This document shows, in pieces, positions 21,601 through 30,799 of a stretch of DNA of 64,000 nt (positions are counted from its first letter, which is position 1; the number at the start of each line of letters is the position of its first letter). The stretch covers positions 22,354,646 to 22,418,645 of the forward strand of contig NC_088311.1 in the NCBI RefSeq assembly GCF_910592395.1. The letters run 5' to 3'. The position numbers were made by a program, and so were the translations under genes. The notes beneath the pieces are model-generated. The model was not told where the DNA came from. It saw only the letters and a list, made by a program, of their open reading frames with translations, and did no database searches. Origin of the DNA: Lineus longissimus. Taxonomy: Eukaryota; Nemertea; Pilidiophora; Heteronemertea; Lineidae.

Positions 21601-24052
21601 TTATTTTGCATATATAAAAAAAACAATTGAAAAATCGTATGAAAATATTTTCAATCTGCCTATTTAACCAGGGGTTTGGATCATCAGAAAAGACGACAAT
21701 CTAACCTGGGAACTAAAACCAGTAAAGGGTACACATTCTTGTTATCTATTTTTCAACATTTAGTTTATGTTGTTTACAATTACATTTTCAATTTGGCTGT
21801 TACAAATTCGGGCTTTACAAGACACTTCATGAATCCTGATTGCAAAAGTTGAGTTGCTGTTATGGTTGTAGTCTAATTTTCAAAAAGGGCAGTGCATGCA
21901 GATGTATTGGTTATGTAAAGGTCCTTGCATGCTATGAGTTTAGATCAACCGTTGTACACAAAATGTGTTGACACCAAATTAGTTGTCAGTAACTCAATCA
22001 CAGAACTTATCATGAAAACCAGACTCACATACATTCATTGTCTCAGCATGCATCATGTGGTACTAGTATTATACACGGTGCACTTTCAAAATGTTCACTT
22101 GGTGACTGCAGACTGTCATTTGAATGCTGGTATCTTTTAATACAATCTTTAGTTGATTTTCGTAGTAATAACATCTTGGACGAAGTGTGCTGTGTGATAT
22201 TCTTACCTTTTAGATATGCATGAGTGCTCTTTCTCGACTTGAATTCCAAGAACTGAAAAGAAATCTATAGTTTTCCTTATTTAATGCTTCTTTTAGTGTT
22301 CAGTTTCAAACTCGTTTCGAAGAACTCCGATTTTTCTATGATGTTCAATTCATAAACAATATCGCAAGCCTGAGCACAATACCTTTATCATGCCTCAACA
22401 TGTGTTAGGTGCTGACCACATGAAGAGGTTTTCCACTAAAATGAGTATTATAATAGAGTGCCTCCCTGCCAGGCTTCTGGACAAGGTGCAGTTCTTGGCT
22501 GCCCCTGAATGGTTCACAGACATTCTATATTTATAAACTGTCTGTGTACACTTGCGGTGCATGCTGTGCCCTTTGCAAAGGAACTATGCAGGTGTATCTA
22601 TGAAGCTCACCCCCCCCCCCCCCCCTCCTGGCTTGTTTAAAGAATCATCATTAGTCTGCTTTTTGGTCAAATTCAGATTGATCACGAAGCCATCTGCTAA
22701 CAATTGGATGAACTTTTAAAAGACGTTGAACGATGTCTTCAGCACTTAAAGAGTTAAGTCTCGAACTTTGTGCAAACGGCTTTGTTGTGACTTTGGTGTG
22801 AATCACTGAATGCATAGAAGCCTCACATTTGTATTTTTGCATTTGATACTCGTTTTGATTTGTATTCCAATCACCATTAACCGATTCCTGCCCTTCCTTC
22901 CCCAGAGGCCACCTAACAGCAGTTGGACGCACTAACTGGGCGTCGAAGTAAGTCCGCACATCTCGCACTTGATCAAGGATTCGTGCATGATTGATTTATT
23001 CACTGAAATATCGACTCACGTTTGTAGTGTTCATTTCTTTAGGGTGTCTCATGGAAAAAAGTCAATGATTTCAAAGTTTGTTATACTGCCGCTAATGTGT
23101 ATTAAGTTGAGAAGCTTGACCCTGTTTTCAGATATTATTCGCATTTGGAGTGTTTATTCTTTGTGTTACTTGAAAGTGCAGCTTGATTACCTGATACATA
23201 ATCATATTTTCATGATTACCCTATCCTATGGTGTTAAAAAATACATTCATTTGTGTTATAAGACACACATAAAGTACCGGTTATACTATGAGATCGGTTG
23301 GGAGCCATTGCAGATTTCAAGATGGCTGCACCTACCTTACTAGTTGGGAAATTTCCCTGGCGTTTGTGAAATCCTGATTTACAGTGCAGTATAATGAATT
23401 TGCAACAGCTCCTAGAGTATCCATCTGTCTTGAGTTCTTCACTTAAACTCTGTCCCTAATACACATCATTCTGTAAAAACGAGGTAGCCTTGCTCCCTCG
23501 TGTCACACTTCACCAGAACCACAGTACTTGTAGATGCAATTGATGGGGTCTCTGCCCCACTTTTGACCCTGTACTATTAGCATGAAATAGCAACTATACC
23601 TTGGTAAGAGGTGCTGTCTTCCAAGCACAAACACGTATCCAGAAAGTTTGATCACAGTAGGAAAAGTTTCACTCACCCTGTTATTTTCAGCTAATCAACA
23701 GCAAGGACTAGTCTTTTTCCCCACCCATGGAGTAGACTCATGTCGAAAGCGTGAACTACTTACCCTATCCTAATTGTACCACTATAAGTTCCACAGAAAA
23801 AAGCAGTTGTTACAATCTTCCATCAGCCTGTACTGTGCAAGTGATAGTGCACTTGGTGCTACAATACAATAACAGTGCAGTTTGTCTTATCTTTTTTTCT
23901 CTCGCTTTTTTTGCAAATTTTGCTTCAAGGTGTTGGCTTTCATAACTGATAGTTTTTCTCCAGCATTTTAATCAGACTTTGATGTATCACTATAACTGTT
24001 ACTCATTCTAACCCCTCTATCGGATTCTCTTTACAGGTACCTAAAGTCTTGA
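6638..24052 (+). CDS. MAK/CILK1: MAK/CILK1 (ICK)-family ciliary protein kinase
   Basis: Serine/threonine kinase of the RCK group, which controls ciliary length and intraflagellar transport turnaround. Exons: 6638-6738, 7111-7165, 10040-10161, 10897-10976, then 11883-12015 or 12359-12491, 13035-13206, 13505-13672, 14622-14954, 15143-15312, 16335-16391, 19005-19070, 19810-19928, 20267-20380, 20898-20981, 21227-21353, optional 22906-22947, 24037-24052. About 638 residues, close to human CILK1 and MAK. Kinase domain at 4-284: GDGTYG (11-16), K33, HRD (123-125), DFG (143-145), TDY dual-phosphorylation motif (157-159). Then poly-Q (299-322), the family block RKRWG followed by W/D-rich sequence, [11 protein letters not shown] (about 516-526), GYVPSFL, and the C-terminal signature GRTDWAAKY. 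All phases agree. The gene is unusual for several duplicated exons, listed separately. It is probably the single ancestor-like gene of vertebrate MAK and CILK1. Confidence 0.93.
7166..10039 (+). other. Long kinase intron (2.9 kb)
   Basis: Runs from the gtaagc donor after exon 7111-7165 to the tttcag acceptor of 10040. Apart from the 60-nt hairpin at 9044-9103 I see no exon or recognisable element. ATG- and palindrome-rich strings of the acatgta type recur. Confidence 0.55.
9044..9103. repeat. 60-nt near-perfect hairpin in kinase intron
   Basis: A 26-27 bp stem with one mismatch and one bulged T: left arm GGCGATG-T6-CCAGACACTGTAAA, right arm TTTACAGTGTCAGG-A5-CATCGCC, with a 7-base loop AATGTCC. 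The size fits a pre-miRNA, but the pairing is almost perfect and could be a snapback repeat. I do not recognise either arm as a known miRNA. Confidence 0.6.
10735..10800 (+). repeat. Dispersed repeat fragment with AGCGCC/GGCGCT inverted motif
   Basis: TATTTATAGCGCCCTCATC is followed 20-30 bases later by CAAAGGCGCTTCACAA. This arrangement resembles a repeat type I recall as common in marine invertebrate genomes. It follows a TCTCTATC microsatellite (about 10700-10730). Family not named. Confidence 0.35.
11883..12015 (+). CDS. MAK/CILK1: Kinase catalytic-core exon, version a (mutually exclusive)
   Basis: A 133-nt exon with acceptor ttttttgtag and donor GATG|gttagt, entering in phase 1 and leaving in phase 2. 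It encodes residues 121-163: the catalytic loop [11 protein letters not shown], and the activation loop up to VSTR (W164 is split to the next exon). Version-specific residues are L126, V136 and Q153. The next exon in the gene, 12359-12491, is an alternative copy of the same length and phase. Using both adds 266 nt and shifts the frame, so only one can be used in a functional mRNA. Confidence 0.85.
12359..12491 (+). CDS. MAK/CILK1: Kinase catalytic-core exon, version b (mutually exclusive)
   Basis: Same length, phases and donor (GATG|gttagt) as version a, 343 bases after it; acceptor gattgtag. Encodes [11 protein letters not shown] and TDY with M126, Q136 and R153. About 32 of 44 codons differ from version a but only three residues do, so both copies have long been under purifying selection. 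All catalytic residues are intact in both, so neither is a pseudo-exon by sequence. Confidence 0.85.
14420..14585 (-). repeat. MITE-like dispersed repeat, copy in kinase intron
   Basis: Aligns over most of its length, in reverse orientation, with 4524-4679: GTAGAATCTCTCCTT, GGGACTGACAAGTGCTGTCC, GATAGAAAGGTGTTCT, TTGAAT and ATAGAGTGGGTGT occur in the expected order. It ends about 35 bases before the acceptor of the glutamine-rich exon at 14622 and so may supply part of that splice region. Confidence 0.55.
14685..14756 (+). repeat. CAA/CAG tract encoding poly-glutamine in the kinase
   Basis: Mixed CAA/CAG codons give 16 Q, then K, five Q, H and Q, at kinase residues about 299-322, directly after the kinase domain. 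Mixing of codons makes it less prone to slippage than pure CAG. Vertebrate MAK and CILK1 have a proline/glutamine-containing linker here; the long Q run looks lineage-specific. Confidence 0.8.
15143..15312 (+). CDS. MAK/CILK1: Kinase tail exon with first copy of the NKxKR...DED-DI module
   Basis: Constitutive exon, 170 nt, leaving in phase 2. It holds the conserved basic-tryptophan block RKRWG, then W/D-rich sequence, and ends with [22 protein letters not shown]. This last part is homologous to the two following cassette exons, but its position equivalent to their serine (K-R-x-S) is alanine. Confidence 0.85.
15721..15750 (+). CDS. MAK/CILK1: Candidate 30-nt micro-exon of the kinase
   Basis: Bounded by ccaattgtag and gattg|gtaagg, 30 nt long, fits phase 2-to-2 without stop and would insert [10 protein letters not shown] after a glycine. 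It contains a basophilic R-R-x-S-hydrophobic site like the KRHS and KRPS sites of the next two cassettes. Short length makes chance possible; not required for the gene model. Confidence 0.35.
16335..16391 (+). CDS. MAK/CILK1: Kinase cassette exon 1 ([17 protein letters not shown])
   Basis: 57 nt, symmetric phase 2-2, acceptor atttcaag, donor TGGGG|gtaaga. Encodes [18 protein letters not shown] plus split glycines. Skipping or inclusion keeps the frame. Homologous to the end of exon 15143-15312 and to cassette 19005-19070; all three end in an acidic D-D-I-(F/W) motif. Confidence 0.75.
17591..17713. mobile_element. Small inverted-repeat (MITE-like) element in kinase intron
   Basis: Left end AACTGCAAAATAGCCGGGAC pairs with right end GTCCCGGGTATTCTGCAGTT (about 18 of 22 positions), enclosing about 80 bp that itself holds two CATTATGTAC blocks. 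No coding capacity. No clear target-site duplication. Confidence 0.5.
18691..18720 (+). repeat. 10-bp tandem repeat TCAAATATTT x3
   Basis: Three perfect copies of TCAAATATTT, flanked by partial copies, in the kinase intron before cassette 19005. Confidence 0.85.
19005..19070 (+). CDS. MAK/CILK1: Kinase cassette exon 2 ([18 protein letters not shown])
   Basis: 66 nt, symmetric phase 2-2, acceptor ttttcaag, donor TGGGG|gtaagg. Encodes [21 protein letters not shown]. Close relative of cassette 16335-16391, with the same ...caag|CT acceptor style. The K-R-P-S site fits a basophilic kinase such as PKA; this is inferred from the sequence motif alone. Confidence 0.75.
19071..19560 (+). repeat. Degenerate tandem copies of cassette 2's 3' flank
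   Basis: The sequence following the cassette donor, GTAAGGTGG..CTTCACC..AAATTTACATCGCTTA, recurs around 19290 (GTAAGGTGGTAGCTTAACC, TTTACTTCGCTTACC) and around 19480 (AAAGGTGGATGCCTCATC, CTTACATTGCTTACC), spaced about 220 and 190 bases. The bases before the second copy, GCTGGATATTCACAT, look like a decayed cassette end. Confidence 0.5.
21672..21728 (+). CDS. MAK/CILK1: Candidate 57-nt cassette exon of the kinase
   Basis: Acceptor tatttaaccag, phase 2-2, open, and would insert [19 protein letters not shown] between the GRTDWAAK exon and the last exon. It carries another basophilic K-R-R-Q-S site. The donor (AAAGG|gtacac) is weak, so this is only a candidate. Confidence 0.25.
22610..22625 (+). 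repeat. Run of 16 C
   Basis: Homopolymer of 16 cytosines in the kinase's last intron region; prone to length change and sequencing error. Confidence 0.9.
22906..22947 (+). CDS. MAK/CILK1: Kinase cassette duplicating the C-terminal GRTDW signature
   Basis: 42 nt, acceptor cttccttccccag, donor TCGAA|gtaagt. Read after exon 21227-21353 (phase 2) it inserts [13 protein letters not shown] and returns to the last exon in frame, giving a C-terminus with two GRT(D/N)W units. With a second acceptor two bases later it could instead replace exon 21227-21353 in frame after exon 20898-20981. The exon end (GGACGCAC..ACTGGGC..AAGTAAGT) is clearly copied from 21227-21353. Confidence 0.65.
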
Positions 24053-24106
24053 AGTCCAGTCCAATAAGAAGTCTGGTGCCGAGAATGCGGGATGGTCACA
24101 AATAAT

Positions 24107-24239
24107 AATAAAAATGATTGCCTGCAAAAAAAATTAGGAAAAAGAGACAATTTAAAAATAATATCCATGACAATAGGAGGAGCCAGGAGGTCACATGATA
24201 TGATTTACAAAGAAATAAATCCTTCCATGTAAAAATAAA
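24107..24239 (+). terminator. Cluster of polyadenylation signals after the kinase stop
   Basis: AATAAA occurs at 24107-24112, 24214-24219 and 24234-24239, 55 to 190 bases after the stop TGA at 24050-24052. A longer 3' UTR is possible. Confidence 0.5.
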
Positions 24240-27100
24240 TATTAAAGCCGTCCGGATGCTTTCTTGAATATGACTTGACAATGGATTGGTCATGCTGATA
24301 GAACTTTGACCAGATGCCTGATATATTCTTTGGCTTGAGTAGAGGACGTCTCAAGCAATGTTTGACAAATTGTAAAGAAATGATTCCGACTGATTTTGCT
24401 GTCCAATGTGTCAATGTGTGCAGTCTGTTTTTCAATCAGTTGGTATTATAGTGGTGTCACCTGTAAAAGCACCCATCAAGGTTAACATTCTCAAATTGTT
24501 CCGGCCATTTGTACTCTGTGGTGATGAGCACATCATAACTGTGTGAATTTGAATCCTTGTTGGAGGAGGAACTTAATGCGCCAATGTGAAATTTGTGAAT
24601 TTAGAAGATGGCTATTTTTGATAAATGATAAAACCTTGACGAGTGCAATTGGCTGCATTTAGGATTTCAAAGTGACTTTGAAATACCAGTAAAATCCGTC
24701 CTGAAGTTCGCAATTGTATGTATTTTTTAAGCCTTTCACTGTGTCAAGTTTAACTTGATAAGCCCGGGGCAAGAGTGATCCCTTCCTCGTGTGCTACTGT
24801 GTACCCACCGAATTTTCGTATGATATGCATTGTCGAATATGTCAAAATTCACAAGTGTCACATCACTAGCAAAACAAGTTATGGCTGTCTGCTTCAGAGA
24901 GCTTTAATAAGTTCACTTGCCTGCGCTAGTCTGCTGTTGGTTACCGTCACTGGTTTCCTCGGTCAAAGGACACCACTGTGATCAGCGAACTGTGGGGCTC
25001 TATGCCAGAACTCCCTAAGAGTAAAACAGCAAACGTCCTTACCTAAAAAGATTAGACTGTAGGTGCATCTCAAAAACTCTGAATGCTGAAGGTGAGTACA
25101 TGTAGCAGACGTCCTATTGTAAATATTGCTACAGCACTGTTCACGTATGTGTCGACATCAGACTGAAATGACAATTTTGTGATGTAGACGTCACATTTTT
25201 TGTGGATTTTATTGTGAGCTCAAATATGGCAGGAGTAAAATAGTGTCACATTGCTGTTGTTTTGAAACGAGGCCTATATTTTGATTCATGTTTTTTCAGG
25301 AAAATGTAAACATTTTTGTCCATTGCTTTTATGGTAGTGTAGTTCAGTTCTACCCATGCTGGAAAGCTCTTTTTCCATCGGGAAGTAACTATGCCTACTC
25401 AAAGGGAACTTAACAAGAAGGCCAAAGCTTATCCTGTACCCATTGATGGTGTTGACTTAAATTGAAACAGTGATTTTGTTCCAACTCTGAAGTTATAAAG
25501 TTAAATGTTCTGACTTCTTTCTGAATGTATGTTAAGTTCATCCATGAATCAACAGTGAGGGTACATTTCAAAGAGACAAGCATGACTTTGGTCTTCACAG
25601 GTTCAAGACTCCATTGAATAGGCATTGCATTTCCTGATGTATTTGTTATAGTTTCTCTCGTGGGATTCATTCAGGAGCTGTTTGTCATCTTGAAGTTGGC
25701 AGCATACATGTATGCTCATGTATGCTCTGTACATGTGATGGAAGGTGTCACTTCTAAAGCGGGGCAATTTTACACTTCAAGATCTTTGTTGATTCATTTT
25801 GCAGTGTGGGGAGAGGAAGGGGGGATAGTGTAGCTTTAAAACTGGCAGATTCTGCCACGTCTGAATTTGATCTTTTTCTTCTCAATTTGACATGTTTGAA
25901 TGTTTTCCCTTTATTTGTATATTATGTTAGATGGTGGTGGTTTTCAAATTTGAAGACTCCCATTTCGAGACTGTGATATTTATGTGGGTTCAGGCAGATG
26001 ATAATACTTTGGACCACAACTCCCTGCCAAAAAACATAAGAACATTCAAGCAGATTGATTGGCTGTGTATCTAACTTTGGGGCAGAGGGACGAATGTCGG
26101 ACTACTGTTCCATTCGGTTTCAAAATCAATTAAAGTAGTGCCTTCTGAATCACCAGAATATAAAAGGGAAAAAATTAGATTTTTTCCAAAAAAAACTTCC
26201 ATCTGCCTGGCCCAGTATGTTTATATATGTCAGTATGACAGACTTGTACATACATACTATGTAGATACATGTAAATGCACTGTACAGTAGATTTTAGTTC
26301 GAACAACTGGAAATTTATGAAGAACTCAATTATACAGTAAATGATTAAGATGGTGCACATTTTTGATTGATTGAATTTGCATGTTTAGGGCTGCAAAGAT
26401 GCTGTTCTACAGAGGAAAATTTGTCGCAGATGGTTCTGATGGCTTACTGATCACCAATGAAGATTTCACCGTGTTCATAGCTTTCGACAAAACTCTGAAG
26501 TGGGATTGTGCATGTACATGCTGTTGTGTGTCACCAAAGTCTTGGTTCATTTTTTCCCAATGAATGTCTCAGCAGCCCTCATGTTATCTGTTTTGGTGAA
26601 GGATGTATAATTATCAGAGGAGAAACTCATTTTTGATTAGTGCCAGATGAGTGAATATAGAAATCTCTCATCTTGTTTACACCCATTTGAAGTAAAGCTC
26701 ACTGGAAGCAATAATTATGAGTGCATAACATGAGAATTTTCAAATAAAAAAATTTTTTTCTCCAAAAACTGTTTTTGTTTAGAAAAATCGTAAGAAATTT
26801 GCAATCCACCACCGATTGCAGAGGTATTAAGAGGCGTGGTTAACAGAAATGGGTTCACATGGCTTGAAGTTGGTGTCAGATTGGTGACTCTGGGAAATTT
26901 CTTGACCTCCCTTGTCTTCTTAGGCTTATTTGGTCTCCATGTTCCCTGAATGCACTGGTAGATTTTCATTTTGACCATCGTTTATTTGTCTTTGATTGAA
27001 ATGTGCACCTGCTACTGGAGATTTGCTTCAGTTAATGGAACACAAGAAAGAGAAATAAAATGATATTTTATTTTGAAAAAAGACTTCATTGTTTGTGATA
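24240..27100. other. Intergenic or extended 3' UTR, no gene seen
   Basis: AT-rich unique-looking sequence, relatively free of recognisable repeats, with further AATAAA near 27054. It could be an extended kinase 3' UTR or plain intergenic DNA. ORFs of 60-90 codons here show no domain. Confidence 0.4.
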
Positions 27101-27172
27101 ACGGTAGAACTTCTCTAATAAGGACACCATAGGGACTAACAAATGCTCTCTAAAACGGATTTACTGTACCTT
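27101..27172 (-). repeat. MITE-like dispersed repeat, end fragment
   Basis: GGTAGAACTTCTCTAATAAGG followed by ACACCATAGGGACTAACAAATG matches the end of the 4524-4679 element in reverse orientation. Only about 70 bases are recognisable. Confidence 0.5.
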
Positions 27173-27284
27173 GAACAGAAGAAAGTTGAAGTTGAGGCTG
27201 GAAGAAGAGACAGAAAATGATTTTGAAAACAACTGACTCCCCTTTGGAAATCCTTGGGAAGCCCATAAATACCCTTTTTCAGAT

Positions 27285-27415
27285 ACATGGTACGCCCTGT
27301 TCGAACATGGTACACCCTGTAGCGAGATAGCACATCTAACAGAGACAAGGCACACACAATATAGCATGGTACACCATGTGGAGAGATGGCTCGTCCAGTA
27401 GATACCTGGTACACT
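27285..27415 (+). repeat. Degenerate minisatellite around CATGGTACACC
   Basis: Four related blocks: ACATGGTACGCCCTGT, ACATGGTACACCCTGT, CATGGTACACCATGT and CCTGGTACACTGT, with GAGAT-GC between some of them. Irregular spacing of 25-60 bases. Open in several frames for this reason, not because it is coding. Confidence 0.5.
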
Positions 27416-27852
27416 GTCACAACAATGCCATACAGACAGCCTCCGTGTATTCAAAAAGTTCTGTACCAAACCCATATCAAGAGACTATGGGCATGGACAA
27501 AACCAAGCCTAGGGACAGTCTCACCTCATACCAAAGCAGGGGACATTATAAATGATCCATCAACTTTTGTGTCTTCAACGAAATGCCCTGTATCTCCTTC
27601 ATCTTTAATAGGCAAGTGCTTCCTATTAAATTCTGAGTCGTTACTAATTCTTTAAGAAGACAATGTCACAACCAGACGGCCAATGTCCTAGGATAGAGTG
27701 TCCGGAGGACAAATATTTTATGATACACTCTTAGTTTCTGAGGTATTGACGGTCATGGTCTCTATTGACCCTTATATGCTGATCTGACTAGTCACCATGC
27801 AATAGAGACAGACACTTTTTGGAGGGGGACATGCATGCATTAACAACTAGAT

Positions 27853-28036
27853 CGGTGTAAAAGAAATGCAAGCCCCCCGGAATCGAAGTCCGGTCCTTTT
27901 GTTAAGGTGAATAGAGTCGCCGAGTTTCTTTGTTGAAGATTATGTAGCTAACCCTAACCATTAACCACATTCGTTGACAATACACAGCTATTGCATGGGG
28001 TCCTGCATTCCTGGGACGTCCATTCCTTTTACACCG
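27853..28036. mobile_element. MITE-like element, 184 bp, with 16-bp terminal inverted repeats
   Basis: Left end CGGTGTAAAAGAAATG (27853-27868) pairs with right end CATTCCTTTTACACCG (28021-28036), 15 of 16 positions, and the pairing continues more weakly inward. A TA dinucleotide flanks both sides at similar distance, which would suit a Tc1/mariner-type element. No coding capacity. Inside is a short telomere-like CTAACCCTAACC. Confidence 0.6.
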
Positions 28037-28314
28037 GCTAAGGTTTTAGTTTCGCTCTTTTAGTATAGATGGTGATAGCAACGTCACATGACGGAATGAA
28101 ACCTAACCGAGGGAGAAGTCCTTGGAAACAAATCTGACTCGTATGTACGATCGTTAAGGAACAACTGTAGGACTAAATCTATTCTCCTTCGTTTCTGGAG
28201 CAAAATGGTGACTTGGGAACTGACTCTTATTCTAAATCGAGATCTTATGACCTTGTGCGCAGTCCTCCCTCTTCTCGTCAATGCCTTTCGATAGTCCCTG
28301 AATCACTTATATAT

Positions 28315-28880
28315 CTTCTTCTTCTTCTTCTTAGCGTTCCGTTCTCTTATACAGAACCAGATCTTATGCCTCTAATAAACCTGGCTGCCATCTCTTACTC
28401 CTCCCTACTAGTTGACCCCCAGAGCTTGTCTCTGCACCGTACGGTCATGTGGCCAGTCTTTCGGTGTCCCAGAGTGGGCAGTTCTGGGAGCACATGTTCT
28501 GGTGGACTCCGCCATGTTCGCCCTCTTGAGGTGGGCTTCAAGTCTGCAGTGGCCTGTCCTAAGCCGAAAGATTGTAACTGCCCCTTTCTTGTTAATGTTG
28601 AGGAGAGTGTTGCAGCTGAGGTTCCCTCTTTCCTGTTGCAAGATGTTTTTGTGAGCTTGTTTCAGGAGCGTCTTTACTCATGTTACTTTTAGAGGTAGTA
28701 GATTCTTCCTGATGTGGTTGACTTCCATCTTAGGCGAGTAGATCAGCCCTGTTGTTTCCTGGGATGCCACGGGCAGGGGTCTGACGACTTTGTTGTTCTG
28801 GGAGAGTTTCATGAGGCTGACCTTGAGAGTGTCGATGGGCACTTAAACAGAATTCTCAGGAGTTGGGAATTCGTGCAATA
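28315..28880 (-). mobile_element. Decayed LINE 3' end: RNase H domain and (AAG)6 tail
   Basis: Read on the - strand with frameshifts. From about 28870 down: LMKLSQNNKVV, then ARGIPGNNRADLLA followed by a stop, which matches the HCGIPGNERAD.LA block of retrotransposon RNase H. Then TIFRLRTGHCRLEAHL, the typical LINE motif after RNase H, and in another frame QNCPLWDTERLA, matching its H-x-L-x-x-C-P-L continuation. The element ends in an (AAG)6 microsatellite (CTT on + strand, 28315-28332), a typical LINE tail. Stops and frame changes show it is dead. Reverse transcriptase and endonuclease are not recognisable to the right, so it is 5'-truncated or very decayed. The Jockey-like group is a guess. 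Confidence 0.7.
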
Positions 28881-29613
28881 TAATAAGGAGGTTGCGCGTC
28901 CATGACATGGAGACCGGGAGGGGGAAAGGAGTCCCGGCTGCTTTCAAAACCCAGTTAGAAGCCCCGCTCAGTTTCAACGTTTAGTGGCTGCACCAGTCGA
29001 AGAACCAGTCAGGAGTCGACTCCTATGCTGTCCATTTCGTCATCCCGATCGCCTTTGCGACAGGACGAAAAAAGAAATCTCTCGGCCATGTCCTACTGCG
29101 TCCGGAGCGTATAGTCTCAGGGGCCGCTCGCTTCCGAAGTTGCGACACTGTAAAGGAATGGTATTGTTGTGGGCCTTAGTATGACGGAAATGGTCGTCGT
29201 GCTGCTTTTCTGAAAGGCTCCTGGCGACTTTACAGTACAATATTGATCTAGAAATCAACGGACTGTTCGGAATGGGTTAGGATAGATAGCGAGCAAGCGT
29301 CAGCATTGATCTGGGCATGTCGGAACGACGCCTAGGGCACAATCTCGCGGATCGCTCGGGGGGAATCTTACCATTACTCCCCTGACAATATTTTGCACTA
29401 GATCGGACGAGTACAGGGCTGTTGTAATGGTGATTGAATTCGGGCATTTGGTGAATATTGATTTCATTTCGAGGAAGAGAGCGGGCCAGAGCAATTGTTA
29501 TTAATGGGTGGGTTTTGTTTTTGGTTCCACTCAAGTTATTGGGGTGAGACTTCAGCCTAAGTGGTCGGTCCTCACCGCGGCAAAAGAGCAGTCGTGGGGT
29601 ACAGTGATGGTTA

Positions 29614-29906
29614 ATGGAGATTCACGCGGCTATTGAGCCATTGTTTTATTCCATTGTTGTGCGCGTTTGGAACTTGTTTTTCAAGCTGCTCGAAGAAGTG
29701 GCGCAGTTTTCTCAGGTAATGTCGTTAATTCGGCCACTCTGGATTCGGATTATCCCATCTGGTCGCGAAATCAGCAAAAAGGCTACCATGGGAGGGATAG
29801 GGAGGCAAGTGGGGGTGTTCTAGTCGTGATCTGTAATGAATGCCTTGATTTGTTTTTGGGTATTCAGACGTGGAGAGGGAGGGGTGCGGAAAATAAGTGT
29901 CCTTGA
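29614..29906 (+). pseudogene. Possible relic of a retrotransposon endonuclease (weak)
   Basis: Reading frame 29667-29906 includes GYHGRDREASGGVLVVICNE, reminiscent of the F-R-x-D-R-x-x-G-G-G-V-L-I-A-V block of LINE endonucleases. No other endonuclease motif is seen, and the frame closes on both sides. It may be chance. Confidence 0.2.
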
Positions 29907-30799
29907 GTTTTGTCACAACCATCAGGACAAGTCATCACATATGGTGGGGCGTAATAGTAGAAAAGACAAATCGGGCCATATTCTCCTTGAGCTGAAAGGC
30001 AGCTACTGGAGGGACACTCAGGACGATAAATTTGAGTTGTAGAGTTTAGTGTTTCTTTGCATCCGTCGAAAGGGCTATAACCTGACCCTGGGGTTCGGGC
30101 CAGTGACCATGCAAGTGACCAAAGATACGAGTCTAGTTGGCATCCTTAGATTCAGTTTTCTTTACTCCTACGTCATACAAAAATGAGTATTAATAATATA
30201 CGTTTGTATTGAAAACTACTGGTTATGCCAGGATGCGTTGTTGGCCGCCTATTAATCATAATCGAGGTATATTTTTCGCATTTATTGGAATGCCCGAGTT
30301 GTGACTGTCACACCAAGCGGCGGATTACAACCTTTTATTACGAAGTGACAAAGACAAGTTTTATCAGCAGACGCAGGACTTGACACATAACGCCACCCAA
30401 GTCAATGAAACGAGCTAGCCAATTCATTTTTTTAAATCGATGATTTATATAAAATAGATGTCAGCCATGATAAGGTTGGCACCCAACTGGGACTAATTGT
30501 AGCAGGGTCGCCCCGTTTCGTGCACAACATTTGCCGCAAGAACTCAAAGGTGGAAGTTTTGAAAGGACGCAACAAAATGTCGTGATCCGGTAAACTGATG
30601 ATAATAGGGGCCCATTATTTGATTTGTAGAATATAATTTGGTAACTGACGGCCATTGTCTGTCAGTGTTGTCTGTAATCACGTGACACAATAGGAACTAT
30701 TGATTGATTGAAATAATCGTCTGTGAAAACTGCATCAAAACATGACCTGCGTGACTTGACTTTAAAGTTTTGCTCGGTATCTTGCCCTCAGAAGTAGGC

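Noticed and set aside
27948-27965. Telomere-like CTAACCCTAACC
   Set aside because: Two units only, inside a MITE; too short to suggest an interstitial telomere.
28213-28692. 159-codon + strand ORF with a leucine run and apparent frame continuity to 29184
   Set aside because: The leucine run is the (CTT)6 microsatellite, and the - strand underneath reads LINE RNase H motifs. The + strand frame is a shadow, with several stops further on.
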